From Algoriphagus sp. (GTDB taxonomy: Bacteria > Bacteroidota > Bacteroidia > Cytophagales > Cyclobacteriaceae), in contig JAGXQZ010000072.1 of NCBI GenBank assembly GCA_018336015.1, positions 1 to 64,000 on the forward strand: DNA of 64,000 nucleotides, in the 5' to 3' direction. The translations under genes were made by a program, and so were the position numbers. Shown here piece after piece: positions 1-8,347 of the stretch; positions within the stretch are counted from its first letter, which is position 1, and each line of letters begins with the position of its first letter. The notes under the pieces are model-generated. The model worked only from the letters and a program-made list of their open reading frames with translations. It searched no databases and was not told where the DNA came from.

Positions 1-80
1 TCTTCCCGCTTATTTCCCACATATTTTCCTTCCCAAACGCCCAAATTGATTACTTTTGCACCAAATAGCCGAAAAGCAGC

Positions 81-1421
81 ATGTTTGATAATTTAAGTTT
101 GAAGCTGGACCGGGCTTTCAAAACCCTGAAAGGAACCGGAAAAATCACCGAAATCAACGTCGCATCTACCGTAAAGGAGATCAGAAGAGCCCTGATCGAT
201 GCCGACGTCAACTATAAAGTAGCCAAGGAAGTCACCGACAAGATCAAAGACGAGGCCATGGGCCGGGACGTTTTGATCTCCGTTTCTCCGGGTCAACTCT
301 TGGTAAAAATCACCCAAGAGGAGCTGACCAAACTCATGGGAGGTTCCAAAGTGGACATCAAACTCAGTGGAGATCCTGCTGTGATCCTGATCTCGGGTTT
401 GCAGGGTTCGGGTAAGACGACGTTCACCGGAAAGCTCGGTAGCTTTTTGAAGAGACAGGGCAGACAGGTGCTATTGGTGGCCTGTGATATCTACCGTCCT
501 GCGGCGATTGATCAGCTGAAAGTGCTCGGGGAGCAGATCGGTGTAGAGGTCTATGCCGAACCTGAAAATAAAAATGCGCTTCAGATCGCCAACAATGCGA
601 TAGCCTATGCGAAGAAGACCGGCAAAAAGACTGTTGTAGTCGATACTGCGGGTCGTTTGGCGGTGGACGAGCAAATGATGAAGGAGATTGAGGAGCTGAA
701 AAAAGCACTTAATCCCTCCGAGACACTTTTTGTCGTAGACTCGATGACGGGTCAGGATGCGGTGAATACGGCCAAGACTTTCGACGAGCGTTTGGATTTT
801 GATGGGGTAGTCCTGACCAAATTAGACGGTGATACGCGTGGTGGTGCGGCGATTTCTATCCGTCACGTTGTCAACAAGCCGATCAAATTCATCTCCACAG
901 GTGAAAAGATGGAAAACCTCGACGTCTTCCATCCTGACCGTATGGCGCAGCGAATCCTCGGCATGGGTGATGTGATCTCCCTCGTGGAGCGAGCCCAGCA
1001 GTCTTTTGATGAGGACGAAGCGAAGCGAATCAACGCCAAAATCCGTCAGAACAACTTCAACTTTGACGATTTCCTTTCTCAGCTCGAGCAGGTGAAAAAG
1101 ATGGGTAACATCAAGGACCTGATCGGAATGATTCCTGGAATGGGAAAGGCGATGAAAGGCTTGGATATTGATGATGACTCGTTCAAGCCAATCGAAGCGA
1201 TCATCCGCAGTATGACTCCAAAGGAGCGTCAGAATCCGGACATCATCGATGGACGTCGAAGAAAGCGCATTGCTGACGGTTCGGGCAGGACGATCACCGA
1301 AGTCAACAACCTCATGAAGCAGTTTGACGACATGCGCAAGCTAATGAAGCAGATGAACAAGATGGGTGGCGCCAAGCAGGCTTTGGGCCGTATGGTGCCT
1401 CCGGGAATGGGAAGAAGGTAA
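81..1421 (+). CDS. ffh: Signal recognition particle GTPase Ffh (SRP54)
   Basis: This is the protein subunit of the bacterial signal recognition particle; it binds 4.5S RNA and hydrophobic signal sequences and delivers ribosomes to FtsY at the membrane. The 446-residue length is normal. An N-terminal helical bundle is followed by the G domain, with the P-loop GLQGSGKTT near residue 105, DTAGR near 190 and TKLDGDTRGG near 250. The methionine-rich M domain follows (MGNIKDLIGMIPGMGKAM and the MKQMNKMGG stretch). ATG start. It is transcribed alone and followed by a terminator hairpin at 1481. Its RNA partner is also in this window, at about 61.4 kb. The identification is secure. Confidence 0.97.
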   Translation: MFDNLSLKLDRAFKTLKGTGKITEINVASTVKEIRRALIDADVNYKVAKEVTDKIKDEAMGRDVLISVSPGQLLVKITQEELTKLMGGSKVDIKLSGDPAVILISGLQGSGKTTFTGKLGSFLKRQGRQVLLVACDIYRPAAIDQLKVLGEQIGVEVYAEPENKNALQIANNAIAYAKKTGKKTVVVDTAGRLAVDEQMMKEIEELKKALNPSETLFVVDSMTGQDAVNTAKTFDERLDFDGVVLTKLDGDTRGGAAISIRHVVNKPIKFISTGEKMENLDVFHPDRMAQRILGMGDVISLVERAQQSFDEDEAKRINAKIRQNNFNFDDFLSQLEQVKKMGNIKDLIGMIPGMGKAMKGLDIDDDSFKPIEAIIRSMTPKERQNPDIIDGRRRKRIADGSGRTITEVNNLMKQFDDMRKLMKQMNKMGGAKQALGRMVPPGMGRR

Positions 1422-1480
1422 GTCGATTTTCGATTTTGGATTTACGATTTACGAGATTGATATGGGAATAACCCCATTTT

Positions 1481-1507
1481 ACCCGATCAGAAATGGTCGG
1501 GTTTTTA
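1481..1507 (+). terminator. Rho-independent terminator after ffh
   Basis: An 8-bp stem (ACCCGATC at 1481-1488 with GGTCGGGT at 1495-1502, one G-T pair), a 6-base loop and a T run follow the ffh stop codon by about 60 bases. Confidence 0.8.
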
Positions 1508-1630
1508 TATTCAAATTTTATCGAGGCAAATAGATAGTTACGATTATATCAGCCCCTATGGGACTTTAGCTTTCTGCCTTTCAAGAAAAACTTACTTTTC
1601 TCAACTTCCTAACTCCCCAACTTCCCTGCC

Positions 1631-2107
1631 CTAATACAGCGTCTTATCCCCCTTTTCTTTCCAAAGCTCAAAAGCTTTTAAGCTTTCCTCCCGCATCATA
1701 GCAATCATTGGGATCTGCCGCTTTTCAGGAGTGATTTCAATTTCCTGATAGATAAACTCATCGTCAAATCCCGCATCGGCAGCGTCCTCTTTGGTGCAGG
1801 CGTAGAAGACTCTGGCAGGTCTTGCCCAAAAAATCGCACCCAAACACATCGGGCAGGGTTCACAAGAAGTATAGACTTCGCAGCCTTCGAGTTGGAAGTG
1901 GTTCAGATTTTTGCAGGCCTCCCGAATGGCGACTACTTCAGCGTGGGCGGTGGGATCGTTTGTTCTTAGGACCATGTTGGAGCCATGACCGATGATCGCT
2001 CCGTCTTTGACGATCACACAGCCAAAAGGGCCACCATTGCCGGCGAGCATCCCGTTTTTTGCCAATTCGATGGCTTGGCGCATAAAGGTTTTTTGGGAAT
2101 TGGTCAT
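1631..2107 (-). CDS. guaD: Guanine deaminase, cytidine-deaminase fold
   Basis: It hydrolyses guanine to xanthine and ammonia in purine salvage. At 158 residues it has the zinc-deaminase signature: HAE near residue 56 (zinc His and catalytic Glu) and SCEPCPMCLGA near 83 (two zinc Cys). It is called guanine deaminase rather than the tRNA adenosine deaminase TadA because of the flanking blocks GGPFGCVIVKDG, NDPTAHAEV, YTSCEPCPMCLGAIFWARP and the AGFDDEFIYQEI segment, plus a C-terminal W..K.....LY tail, all known from the Bacillus GuaD type. TadA is the alternative. It is monocistronic; the upstream 340 bases hold only degenerate repeats. Confidence 0.85.
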   Translation of the reverse strand: MTNSQKTFMRQAIELAKNGMLAGNGGPFGCVIVKDGAIIGHGSNMVLRTNDPTAHAEVVAIREACKNLNHFQLEGCEVYTSCEPCPMCLGAIFWARPARVFYACTKEDAADAGFDDEFIYQEIEITPEKRQIPMIAMMREESLKAFELWKEKGDKTLY

Positions 2108-2118
2108 AGGATAAAGAT

Positions 2119-2224
2119 AGTGATCAGTAGAAAGTGTTCAGTGTTCAGTCGCAGTGGGCAGCATTGGAAGTCAGAAAGATAAAGTGAGAAAGCCGAAAAA
2201 GTAAGCAGTGATCAGTCACAGTGG
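2119..2224. repeat. Degenerate intergenic repeats in a 340-base gene-free stretch
   Basis: The stretch 2108-2446 holds no supportable gene. It contains related short units: AGTGATCAGT at 2119, AGTGTTCAGT at 2133, the 18-mer AGTGTTCAGTCGCAGTGG at 2140, and AGTGATCAGTCACAGTGG at 2207. The last two match at 16 of 18 positions. The rest of the stretch is non-coding sequence with no clear promoter or terminator. Confidence 0.6.
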
Positions 2225-2446
2225 TCGAATCTATCCTCATCGAGAGGAGCAAAACTCAAAGCCAAAGTTTTTTTTGGAGGGCACACCTGAGATGAAGCGA
2301 TCTTTTGCACTTCACATTAAATTCTGAAAGCTAAAAGGTTGGGAATTAAAATTCGGAGTAGATCTGTTTTTTAGCCTTCTCAATTCAGCGTTCATACTTT
2401 TAACGACCTCCCCACTGAGACTGACCACTTCCAACTTCCTACTGAC

Positions 2447-3193
2447 TCAACTTATCCACCTACTCAAAAACTCCAAGAAAGGATCTTTGTAATTGTCACC
2501 GACGGCGATCTGATGGTTGCCGATTTGGATCACGTTTTTGGATACGGAGTCAATATGGTCGAGCGCCACGATAAAGGAGCGATGCACGCGCATGAATTTG
2601 TCTGATGGAAGCAATTCCTCCATGTTTTTCATACTCGTCAAGGACAATAGTGGGTTGGGCTTTGATTTGAGGTGCACTTTCACGTAATCCTTGTAGGCTT
2701 CCACATGGGTAATGTCCCGCAGCATCACTTTGACCAATTGGTATTCGACTTTTAGAAAAATATATTCAGGCTGCGTAGTGGATTCGAGGGCTGGTTTGGC
2801 GCTTTCTTGATTGAGGATCCGGTCAAAATACTGGTAAGCCTTCGTGGCAGCATTGAGAAAATCCTCGTAGCTGTAGGGTTTGAGCAGGTAATCCAAGGCA
2901 TCCACTTTGTATCCTTCGATCGCAAACTGATGGTAGGCGGTACAAAAGATGATACGGGTCTTGTCCGAGTTCTTTTTTCCGTCTAGGATTCTTGCCAGTT
3001 CCATCCCCGAGAGATCAGGCATTTGGATATCCATGAAGACCAGCTGAACCTCGTTTTGGTTGATAAATCCAAGGGCTTCGATGGCATTGGAGAATTTACC
3101 TACCAACTCAAGGAAGGCGGTTTGCTGGATAAATTTGGTCAGCAGCTCGAGCGCGAGAGGCTCATCATCGATGGCGACACATTTGATTTTCAT
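2447..3193 (-). CDS. LytTR-family response regulator
   Basis: This is a two-component transcriptional regulator of 248 residues. The N-terminal receiver domain has the acidic pair in AIDDEP, the phosphoacceptor Asp55 in FMDIQMPDLSG, a conserved Thr/Ala switch region and the KPYSYEDF lysine. The C-terminal LytTR DNA-binding domain runs from about residue 145 to the end (typical VEAYKDYVKVH and FMRVHRSFIV segments). The ATG at 3193 overlaps the kinase stop (ATGA), which indicates translational coupling. That start is preferred to an in-frame upstream one at 3220, which would lie inside the kinase gene. The kinase at 3190-4272 is the expected partner. The target is not known; the divergent barrel gene at 4533 is a candidate. 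Confidence 0.93.
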   Translation of the reverse strand: MKIKCVAIDDEPLALELLTKFIQQTAFLELVGKFSNAIEALGFINQNEVQLVFMDIQMPDLSGMELARILDGKKNSDKTRIIFCTAYHQFAIEGYKVDALDYLLKPYSYEDFLNAATKAYQYFDRILNQESAKPALESTTQPEYIFLKVEYQLVKVMLRDITHVEAYKDYVKVHLKSKPNPLLSLTSMKNMEELLPSDKFMRVHRSFIVALDHIDSVSKNVIQIGNHQIAVGDNYKDPFLEFLSRWIS

Positions 3194-4272
3194 GCCAGAT
3201 TGATGGTAAGATTTACCCAATACTGGTTAGTGGATTCGTCTTTACCAAATTTTAGCCGGTGTTTTTCAGGGTAGAGGAGACTGAGTCTTCGTTTGGTGTT
3301 GACCAGTCCGATCCCGTTTTCTTTGGCTTCGGGGCTGTCCGGATTGATGGGGAAGATGTGGTTCTTGGTTTCAAAAAACACTGTTTCCCCCATGATTTCC
3401 ATTTTGATCAGGATTTCGCTTTCCTGCTGAGAGCTAATACCATGCTTGAAGCAGTTTTCCAAAAATGGTAAAAACAGCATCGGAGCAATAACCAAATCGT
3501 CTTTGGGTTCATCGATCTGGATGTTGAGTTTGACTTTGTGCGAAAGTCGCATTTTCATCAGCTCCATGTAATCCTCAATAAACTTCACCTCTTTGCTCAG
3601 AAGTGTTTCATTTTTCTGGTTTTCATAGAGTACATAGCGCATCATCCGGGAGAGTTTGAGCAAGGCTTCCTGGGCTTTGCTTACATCCAGATTGGTGAGT
3701 GCGTAGATGTTATTCAGGGTGTTAAAGAAAAAGTGTGGATTGATTTGGGCTTTGAGGTACGAAAGTTCGGTATCGATCCGCTGACGGTCCAGCTCGCGAC
3801 GGATAGCTTCATCTTTTTGCCATTTTTCAACCAAGGAAACGGAAGTACTGAGACCGATCGAAATCAGGTAAAGCAACAGCTGAAATACATCTCCTGGAAC
3901 CCATCGCTTGTTTGGGTTGAAAGGCCGATCGGGATTAAATACCTGATGCATTTTTTCCGAATAGAGTGAAAACTGTTCGAAGTACACGATCATCAAATAG
4001 AACAGTACTGCACCGGCCAGAATGACTAAGATGTATAGGTAGTTTTTTCCTTTTAGCAGAATACGAGGGACAATTACTCCAGAATTGGTGTAAAAAATGG
4101 TGATCAGAAGTGAGATCAAGAAAATTTGCTTCCACCAAAATTGCACCGGCAGGGCAACCTCTCCCATTCGCCAGGAAAGGGGAGAAAGGATCAGTAACAC
4201 CACGCAAAGCATGATCCAGCCAAGGATGTGTACCAATATAGAAAGGTTCTTTTTGGGGGTGAGTGAGGGCAT
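3190..4272 (-). CDS. LytS-type sensor histidine kinase
   Basis: A membrane sensor kinase of 360 residues. About four hydrophobic segments lie in residues 10-30, 48-68, 78-98 and 128-146, without a large extracellular domain. A short coiled coil leads to the His_kinase region (LKAQINPHFFFNTLNNIY, phosphoacceptor His180). An ATPase domain follows, with an N box (LPFLENCFKHGI) and a glycine-rich GIGLVNTKRRL lid. It is first in an operon with the LytTR regulator and overlaps it by 4 bases. The signal is unknown; with so little outside the membrane, the sensing may be within the membrane. Confidence 0.93.
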   Translation of the reverse strand: MPSLTPKKNLSILVHILGWIMLCVVLLILSPLSWRMGEVALPVQFWWKQIFLISLLITIFYTNSGVIVPRILLKGKNYLYILVILAGAVLFYLMIVYFEQFSLYSEKMHQVFNPDRPFNPNKRWVPGDVFQLLLYLISIGLSTSVSLVEKWQKDEAIRRELDRQRIDTELSYLKAQINPHFFFNTLNNIYALTNLDVSKAQEALLKLSRMMRYVLYENQKNETLLSKEVKFIEDYMELMKMRLSHKVKLNIQIDEPKDDLVIAPMLFLPFLENCFKHGISSQQESEILIKMEIMGETVFFETKNHIFPINPDSPEAKENGIGLVNTKRRLSLLYPEKHRLKFGKDESTNQYWVNLTINLA

Positions 4273-4407
4273 GCGCTTGATTTACAATGACCAAACTAAG
4301 CGAATTTACTTTTTCGCCTCAAATCAAATCTACCAATAATCTGATCCCATCCATGAAAAGGATGATTTGGCCTATAAAGGCAGATAATTAGAAGAATAGA
4401 CTTCTTG

Positions 4408-4497
4408 ACCCCTGCATTTGGGGTATTTGTCGATGAATGCACCTTACTGGTCTATTACATTTTTTATGGCGCAACAATGCGGTCAACTTTGGGGTAT
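4408..4497. promoter_or_regulatory. Candidate operator region in the divergent kinase/barrel spacer
   Basis: The 260-base spacer between the divergent kinase and barrel genes holds a small inverted repeat, ACCCC (4408-4412) with GGGGT (4420-4424). It also holds a direct repeat TTTGGGGTAT at 4417-4426 and 4488-4497, 71 bases apart. Two identical 10-mers in a short spacer could be regulator sites. No convincing TAnnTTTG element was found next to them. Function is inferred. Confidence 0.35.
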
Positions 4498-4532
4498 CGA
4501 ATAGGCAAGTGCCCTCATTTGAAAACTAAACC

Positions 4533-7055
4533 ATGAAAAAATTAATTTATCTAGTAACGCTCTTCAGCTTTTTTAGCTTTGGTGTTTCCCAAGCTCAACA
4601 AACTCCAGAGAAAAAAGAACCCACCCGTATCATCGGGGTGGCCAAAGATCTCAAAACCGGTCAACCGGTAGGATATGCTACAGCAGCACTCTATAAGGCG
4701 GGTTCAGATGTTTCCACAGCAGGAGCCGTGGCAGATGGTGAAGGAGTGTTTTATATCACTGGATTTACCACTGGGACATACGAATTACAACTTTCCTTTC
4801 TTGGCTATGAAACTGTAAAAAGAACGGTAAATGTGAATTCTGTAGAGTCTGATATCAATCTTGGGGAGATCGCTATGTCAGATGAAGGGGTTGCGTTGCA
4901 GGAAGTGACGGTACAGGGACAGCGTGAACTCATCGAAGAACGTGTGGACCGTACCATCTACAAAGCAGAAAATGATAAAACCACTGCCGGTGGTGACGCC
5001 ACGGATGTCTTGAGAAGGGTGCCAATGCTATCGGTGGATCTGGATGGAAATGTGTCCATGAGAGGGAGTGCCAATATCCTGGTGCTCATCGACAACAGAC
5101 CGTCTGCAATTGCAGCATCTTCGATTGCAGATGCTTTAAGGCAGATTCCTGCTGATGAAATCAAAGCAGTGGAAGTGATTACTTCTCCATCTGCACGATT
5201 TGATGCGGAGGGTACTTCTGGTGTGATCAATATCGTGACAAAGAAAAACAATCTCCAGGGCATGACCTTGAATATCAACTCAGGGGCTGGTTTGAGAGGT
5301 TCTAATCTTGGCTTGCAGGGAAGTGCCAGAAAAGGCAAAATGGGCTTTTCTTTGGGAGGATTCGGCAGATCCGGATACAATATTCTTGGAAGTTTTGAAA
5401 ACCAGCAGATCACCAATGGTGCTAATGGTACTATTACACGAACCGTGCAATCGGCAGATACCAAGCGTCAAGAGATCTTCGGTCGATACAACTTCGGCGT
5501 AGATTACGAGATTGACAAGTACAATTTCATCACCGGTGCGGTAAACTTTGGTATCCGTAACTCCCAAAACTGGCAGGAGAACTTCATGACTCAAAGTTTC
5601 CTTAACGATGTATTAAGAGCTCAGCAGAATCGTGAAATCAATACACTTGATAATTCCAATTCGGTAGATGTAAGCTTGAACTACACCAAGACCTTTGAAA
5701 AGCGAGGAAAAGAATTGAGCTTCCTTACCCTTTACTCCCTAAATAACAGAGAGAATTCATTTACCAATACCTTGTTTGAAGATGACATGGAGGATATTCT
5801 CTCCAGATTGAAAAACATTAACCCAAGCAAGAACGAAGAATTTACGGTTCAGGTGGATTATGTGACTCCAGTAGATCAAAAGGGAACTCAAATCATCGAA
5901 TATGGTGCGAAAAATATCCTTAGAAAAGCCTACTCTGATTTTGCCTATTTCCAAGCGCAAGGTGCAAATGGTGCTTTTGTAGAATTGGAAGATCCTACCT
6001 TGAGCAATGAGTTTAGCTACGATCAAAATGTGACTGCGGGATATTTGTCATACACCCTTCAGTTTTTGAAAAACTATACCTTGAAGCCGGGATTGAGATA
6101 CGAATACACCACGATCAATGCGGATTTCAAAACTGAGTTTGAAGCTGAAATCCCTTCTTATGGAACCTTGGTGCCAAGTTTGAATGCCAGTAGAAAGCTC
6201 AAAAACGGCAACATGATCAAAGCTGCTTATAACAGAAGGATTCAAAGACCTTCTTTGAGATTCTTGAATCCCAACATTGAGGCATCCAATCCACAGCAGC
6301 TTTCTCAAGGTAATCCGACTTTGGATCCTGAGTTGACAGACAATTATGAATTGGGTTACAGCACCTTTATCAAAGGAACGACCTTGAATTTCACCGGATT
6401 CTACAGGAACACCACAGGTTCCATCCAGGCAATCCGAGATGTAAGAAATGATGGGATCATTTTTACCAGTTTCGAAAACATCGGCCGAGAGCAGGCATTG
6501 GGTACCAACCTGTTTTTCAACGTAAACATCAACAACAAGCTTTCTCTTAATGGAGGAATGGATTTATACTACTCTATGTTGGACAATGGATTGACTAACC
6601 CTCAATTTGCTGCACAAAATGAAGGTTGGGTAGTCAGTGGAAGAATGTTCGGTAATTACACGCTTCCCAAAGATTGGCAAATTCAGGTCTTCTCTTTTGC
6701 AAGAGGTAGACAGGTTCAGCTTCAGGGAACTTCCGGCGGCTTTGCAGCGTATGGGTTGAACTTCAACAAGCAGCTGAAAGAGAAAAGAGGATCATTGGGT
6801 TTTGGTGCTGAAAACTTCTTGATGAAAGAATTTGTGATCAGAAATGAAATCGTCACTCCGACTATCATGCAGAATAGTACCAATAGAATCCAAAACATGA
6901 ATTTCAAAATAAACTTTACCTATAGAATTGGAAAAATGAGTTTGGATCAAGCCCCAAGGAGAAGAAAATCAATCAATAACGATGATTTGAAGGAAGGTGA
7001 AAACGGCGGACAAGGTGAAAACCAACAGGGTGGTGGGCCTGTCCGAAACAGATAA
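4533..7055 (+). CDS. TonB-receptor-like outer-membrane beta-barrel protein
   Basis: An exported outer-membrane protein of 840 residues. It has a signal peptide (hydrophobic to about residue 21, cleavage near SQAQQ) and a carboxypeptidase-regulatory-like beta-sandwich at about 32-115 (GVAKDLKTGQPVGYATA). A plug-like region at about 145-240 includes GTSGVINIVTKKN, and a long barrel follows to the C terminus. This matches the OMP_b-brl_2 family of Bacteroidota. The C terminus ends in a polar, Gly/Gln-rich tail instead of the usual aromatic residue. No SusD partner is adjacent, so it is unlikely to be a classical glycan importer. It diverges from the LytS/LytTR pair, which may control it. Substrate unknown. 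Confidence 0.88.
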   Translation: MKKLIYLVTLFSFFSFGVSQAQQTPEKKEPTRIIGVAKDLKTGQPVGYATAALYKAGSDVSTAGAVADGEGVFYITGFTTGTYELQLSFLGYETVKRTVNVNSVESDINLGEIAMSDEGVALQEVTVQGQRELIEERVDRTIYKAENDKTTAGGDATDVLRRVPMLSVDLDGNVSMRGSANILVLIDNRPSAIAASSIADALRQIPADEIKAVEVITSPSARFDAEGTSGVINIVTKKNNLQGMTLNINSGAGLRGSNLGLQGSARKGKMGFSLGGFGRSGYNILGSFENQQITNGANGTITRTVQSADTKRQEIFGRYNFGVDYEIDKYNFITGAVNFGIRNSQNWQENFMTQSFLNDVLRAQQNREINTLDNSNSVDVSLNYTKTFEKRGKELSFLTLYSLNNRENSFTNTLFEDDMEDILSRLKNINPSKNEEFTVQVDYVTPVDQKGTQIIEYGAKNILRKAYSDFAYFQAQGANGAFVELEDPTLSNEFSYDQNVTAGYLSYTLQFLKNYTLKPGLRYEYTTINADFKTEFEAEIPSYGTLVPSLNASRKLKNGNMIKAAYNRRIQRPSLRFLNPNIEASNPQQLSQGNPTLDPELTDNYELGYSTFIKGTTLNFTGFYRNTTGSIQAIRDVRNDGIIFTSFENIGREQALGTNLFFNVNINNKLSLNGGMDLYYSMLDNGLTNPQFAAQNEGWVVSGRMFGNYTLPKDWQIQVFSFARGRQVQLQGTSGGFAAYGLNFNKQLKEKRGSLGFGAENFLMKEFVIRNEIVTPTIMQNSTNRIQNMNFKINFTYRIGKMSLDQAPRRRKSINNDDLKEGENGGQGENQQGGGPVRNR

Positions 7056-7120
7056 TTTTTGAAAAGCCTACTTCTTCCAATACTTGAAAGAAATATTAAT
7101 TAGATAGATTGGGTGACGAA

Positions 7121-7150
7121 AAACCCGGACTTAATGAGTTCGGGTTTTTT
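7121..7150 (+). terminator. Terminator after the barrel gene
   Basis: An 11-bp stem (7121-7131 with 7137-7147, core AACCCGGACT/AGTTCGGGTT, one wobble) with a 5-base loop is followed by T residues. Confidence 0.8.
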
Positions 7151-7240
7151 GTATTAAAACGTAAAAAAAAAGCTTACCGCTTTAAACCTAATGTCCATGA
7201 AAAAGTCAAAGCTGCAAATAGATTAGGGGTTACCATAAAA

Positions 7241-7268
7241 AAAGCCTGGCTTGTGGCCAGGCTTTTTT
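7241..7268. terminator. Bidirectional terminator between barrel gene and pdhB
   Basis: A perfect 10-bp stem AAAGCCTGGC (7241-7250) / GCCAGGCTTT (7256-7265) is flanked by A and T runs, so it can work on both strands between the converging genes. It is the second of two hairpins in this 225-base spacer. Confidence 0.85.
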
Positions 7269-7280
7269 TTGGTCCGTCAA

Positions 7281-8261
7281 TTAAGACTTATACATTACTT
7301 TTTTAATTGCATCTACTGTCCTGCTGACATTTGGGATAGTCACATCTATGTAGGAAGGAGCATAGCTCAATGGGATATCCATGGAGTTTACACGGATGAC
7401 AGGTGCATCGAGGTAGTCAAATGCATGCCTTTGGAAGTGGTAGGCAAGTTCTGAAGAAATGCCCGCGATTGGGTTTGCTTCTTCAACCACTACCACTCGA
7501 TTGGTTTTTTTCAAGGATTCCACGCAGGTGGCATAGTCAATAGGTCTTACCGTTCTCAAGTCAATGACTTCGCAGGATACTCCTTGCTTAGCCATTTCTT
7601 CGGCAGCTTCGAGAGCTACTTTCATCATTTTTCCGAAGGAGATCACGGTCACGTCAGTTCCTTTTCGCTTGATATCGGCTACGCCTATAGGTAATAAATA
7701 TTCACCTTCCGGTACTGGGCCTTTGTCAGAATACATCAATTCAGACTCCATGAAAATAACAGGATCTGGGTCACGGATAGCTGATTTAAGCAGGCCTTTT
7801 GCGTCGTAAGGGTTTGATGGAACGATTACTTTTAGTCCTGGAGTGTTTGCAAACCAGTTTTCAAAGTTGGAAGAGTGGGTGGCTCCCAATTGACCAGCAT
7901 TTCCAGTGGGTCCACGGAAAACGATCGGCACAGAATAAGCTCCGCCCGACATCGCATACATTTTGGCTGCTGAGTTAATGATCTGATCGATCGCAACCAG
8001 AGAGAAATTGAAGGTCATGAATTCAATGATTGGCTTGAGCCCGTTCATCGCGGCACCCACTCCCAATCCAGCAAAACCTAATTCGGCAATTGGGGTGTCG
8101 TACACTCTTTCAGGTCCGAACTCATCCAGCATTCCTTGGGATACTTTGTAGGCGCCATTGTATTCGGCCACTTCTTCACCCATCAAAAAGACGTTTTTAT
8201 CGCGTCTCATTTCCTCGGACATGGCCTCTCTCAAGGCTTCCCGGAATTGTATTTCTCTCAT
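7281..8261 (-). CDS. pdhB: Pyruvate dehydrogenase E1 component, beta subunit
   Basis: The beta subunit of the E1 decarboxylase, which with the alpha subunit binds thiamine diphosphate and passes the acetyl group to lipoyl-E2. The 326-residue length is typical. Family landmarks are the N-terminal REALREAMSEEM, MGEEVAEYNGAYKVSQGM, DTPIAELGFAGLGVGAA (with the Glu that contacts the ThDP pyrimidine) and FRGPTGNAGQLGATHS. The C-terminal transketolase domain ends in the VRTVDAIKKV region. The alpha subunit and E2 are not next to it, so this subunit is encoded apart from its complex. Branched-chain 2-oxoacid dehydrogenase beta is the less likely alternative. Confidence 0.92.
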   Translation of the reverse strand: MREIQFREALREAMSEEMRRDKNVFLMGEEVAEYNGAYKVSQGMLDEFGPERVYDTPIAELGFAGLGVGAAMNGLKPIIEFMTFNFSLVAIDQIINSAAKMYAMSGGAYSVPIVFRGPTGNAGQLGATHSSNFENWFANTPGLKVIVPSNPYDAKGLLKSAIRDPDPVIFMESELMYSDKGPVPEGEYLLPIGVADIKRKGTDVTVISFGKMMKVALEAAEEMAKQGVSCEVIDLRTVRPIDYATCVESLKKTNRVVVVEEANPIAGISSELAYHFQRHAFDYLDAPVIRVNSMDIPLSYAPSYIDVTIPNVSRTVDAIKKVMYKS

Positions 8262-8347
8262 TGCTTTAAGACAAAATTTTGGCTCGTAAAAATAGAAAGG
8301 AATCGGGCATTTGCAAAGATTACCGTGTTCTTTGTCCCAGAAGGTGT

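Noticed and set aside
1631-2107. tRNA adenosine deaminase TadA
   Set aside because: Sequence blocks around the zinc site and the C-terminal tail fit guanine deaminase better.
2119-2224. Possible CRISPR-like repeats
   Set aside because: Units vary in length and spacing, and there are no uniform spacers or cas genes.
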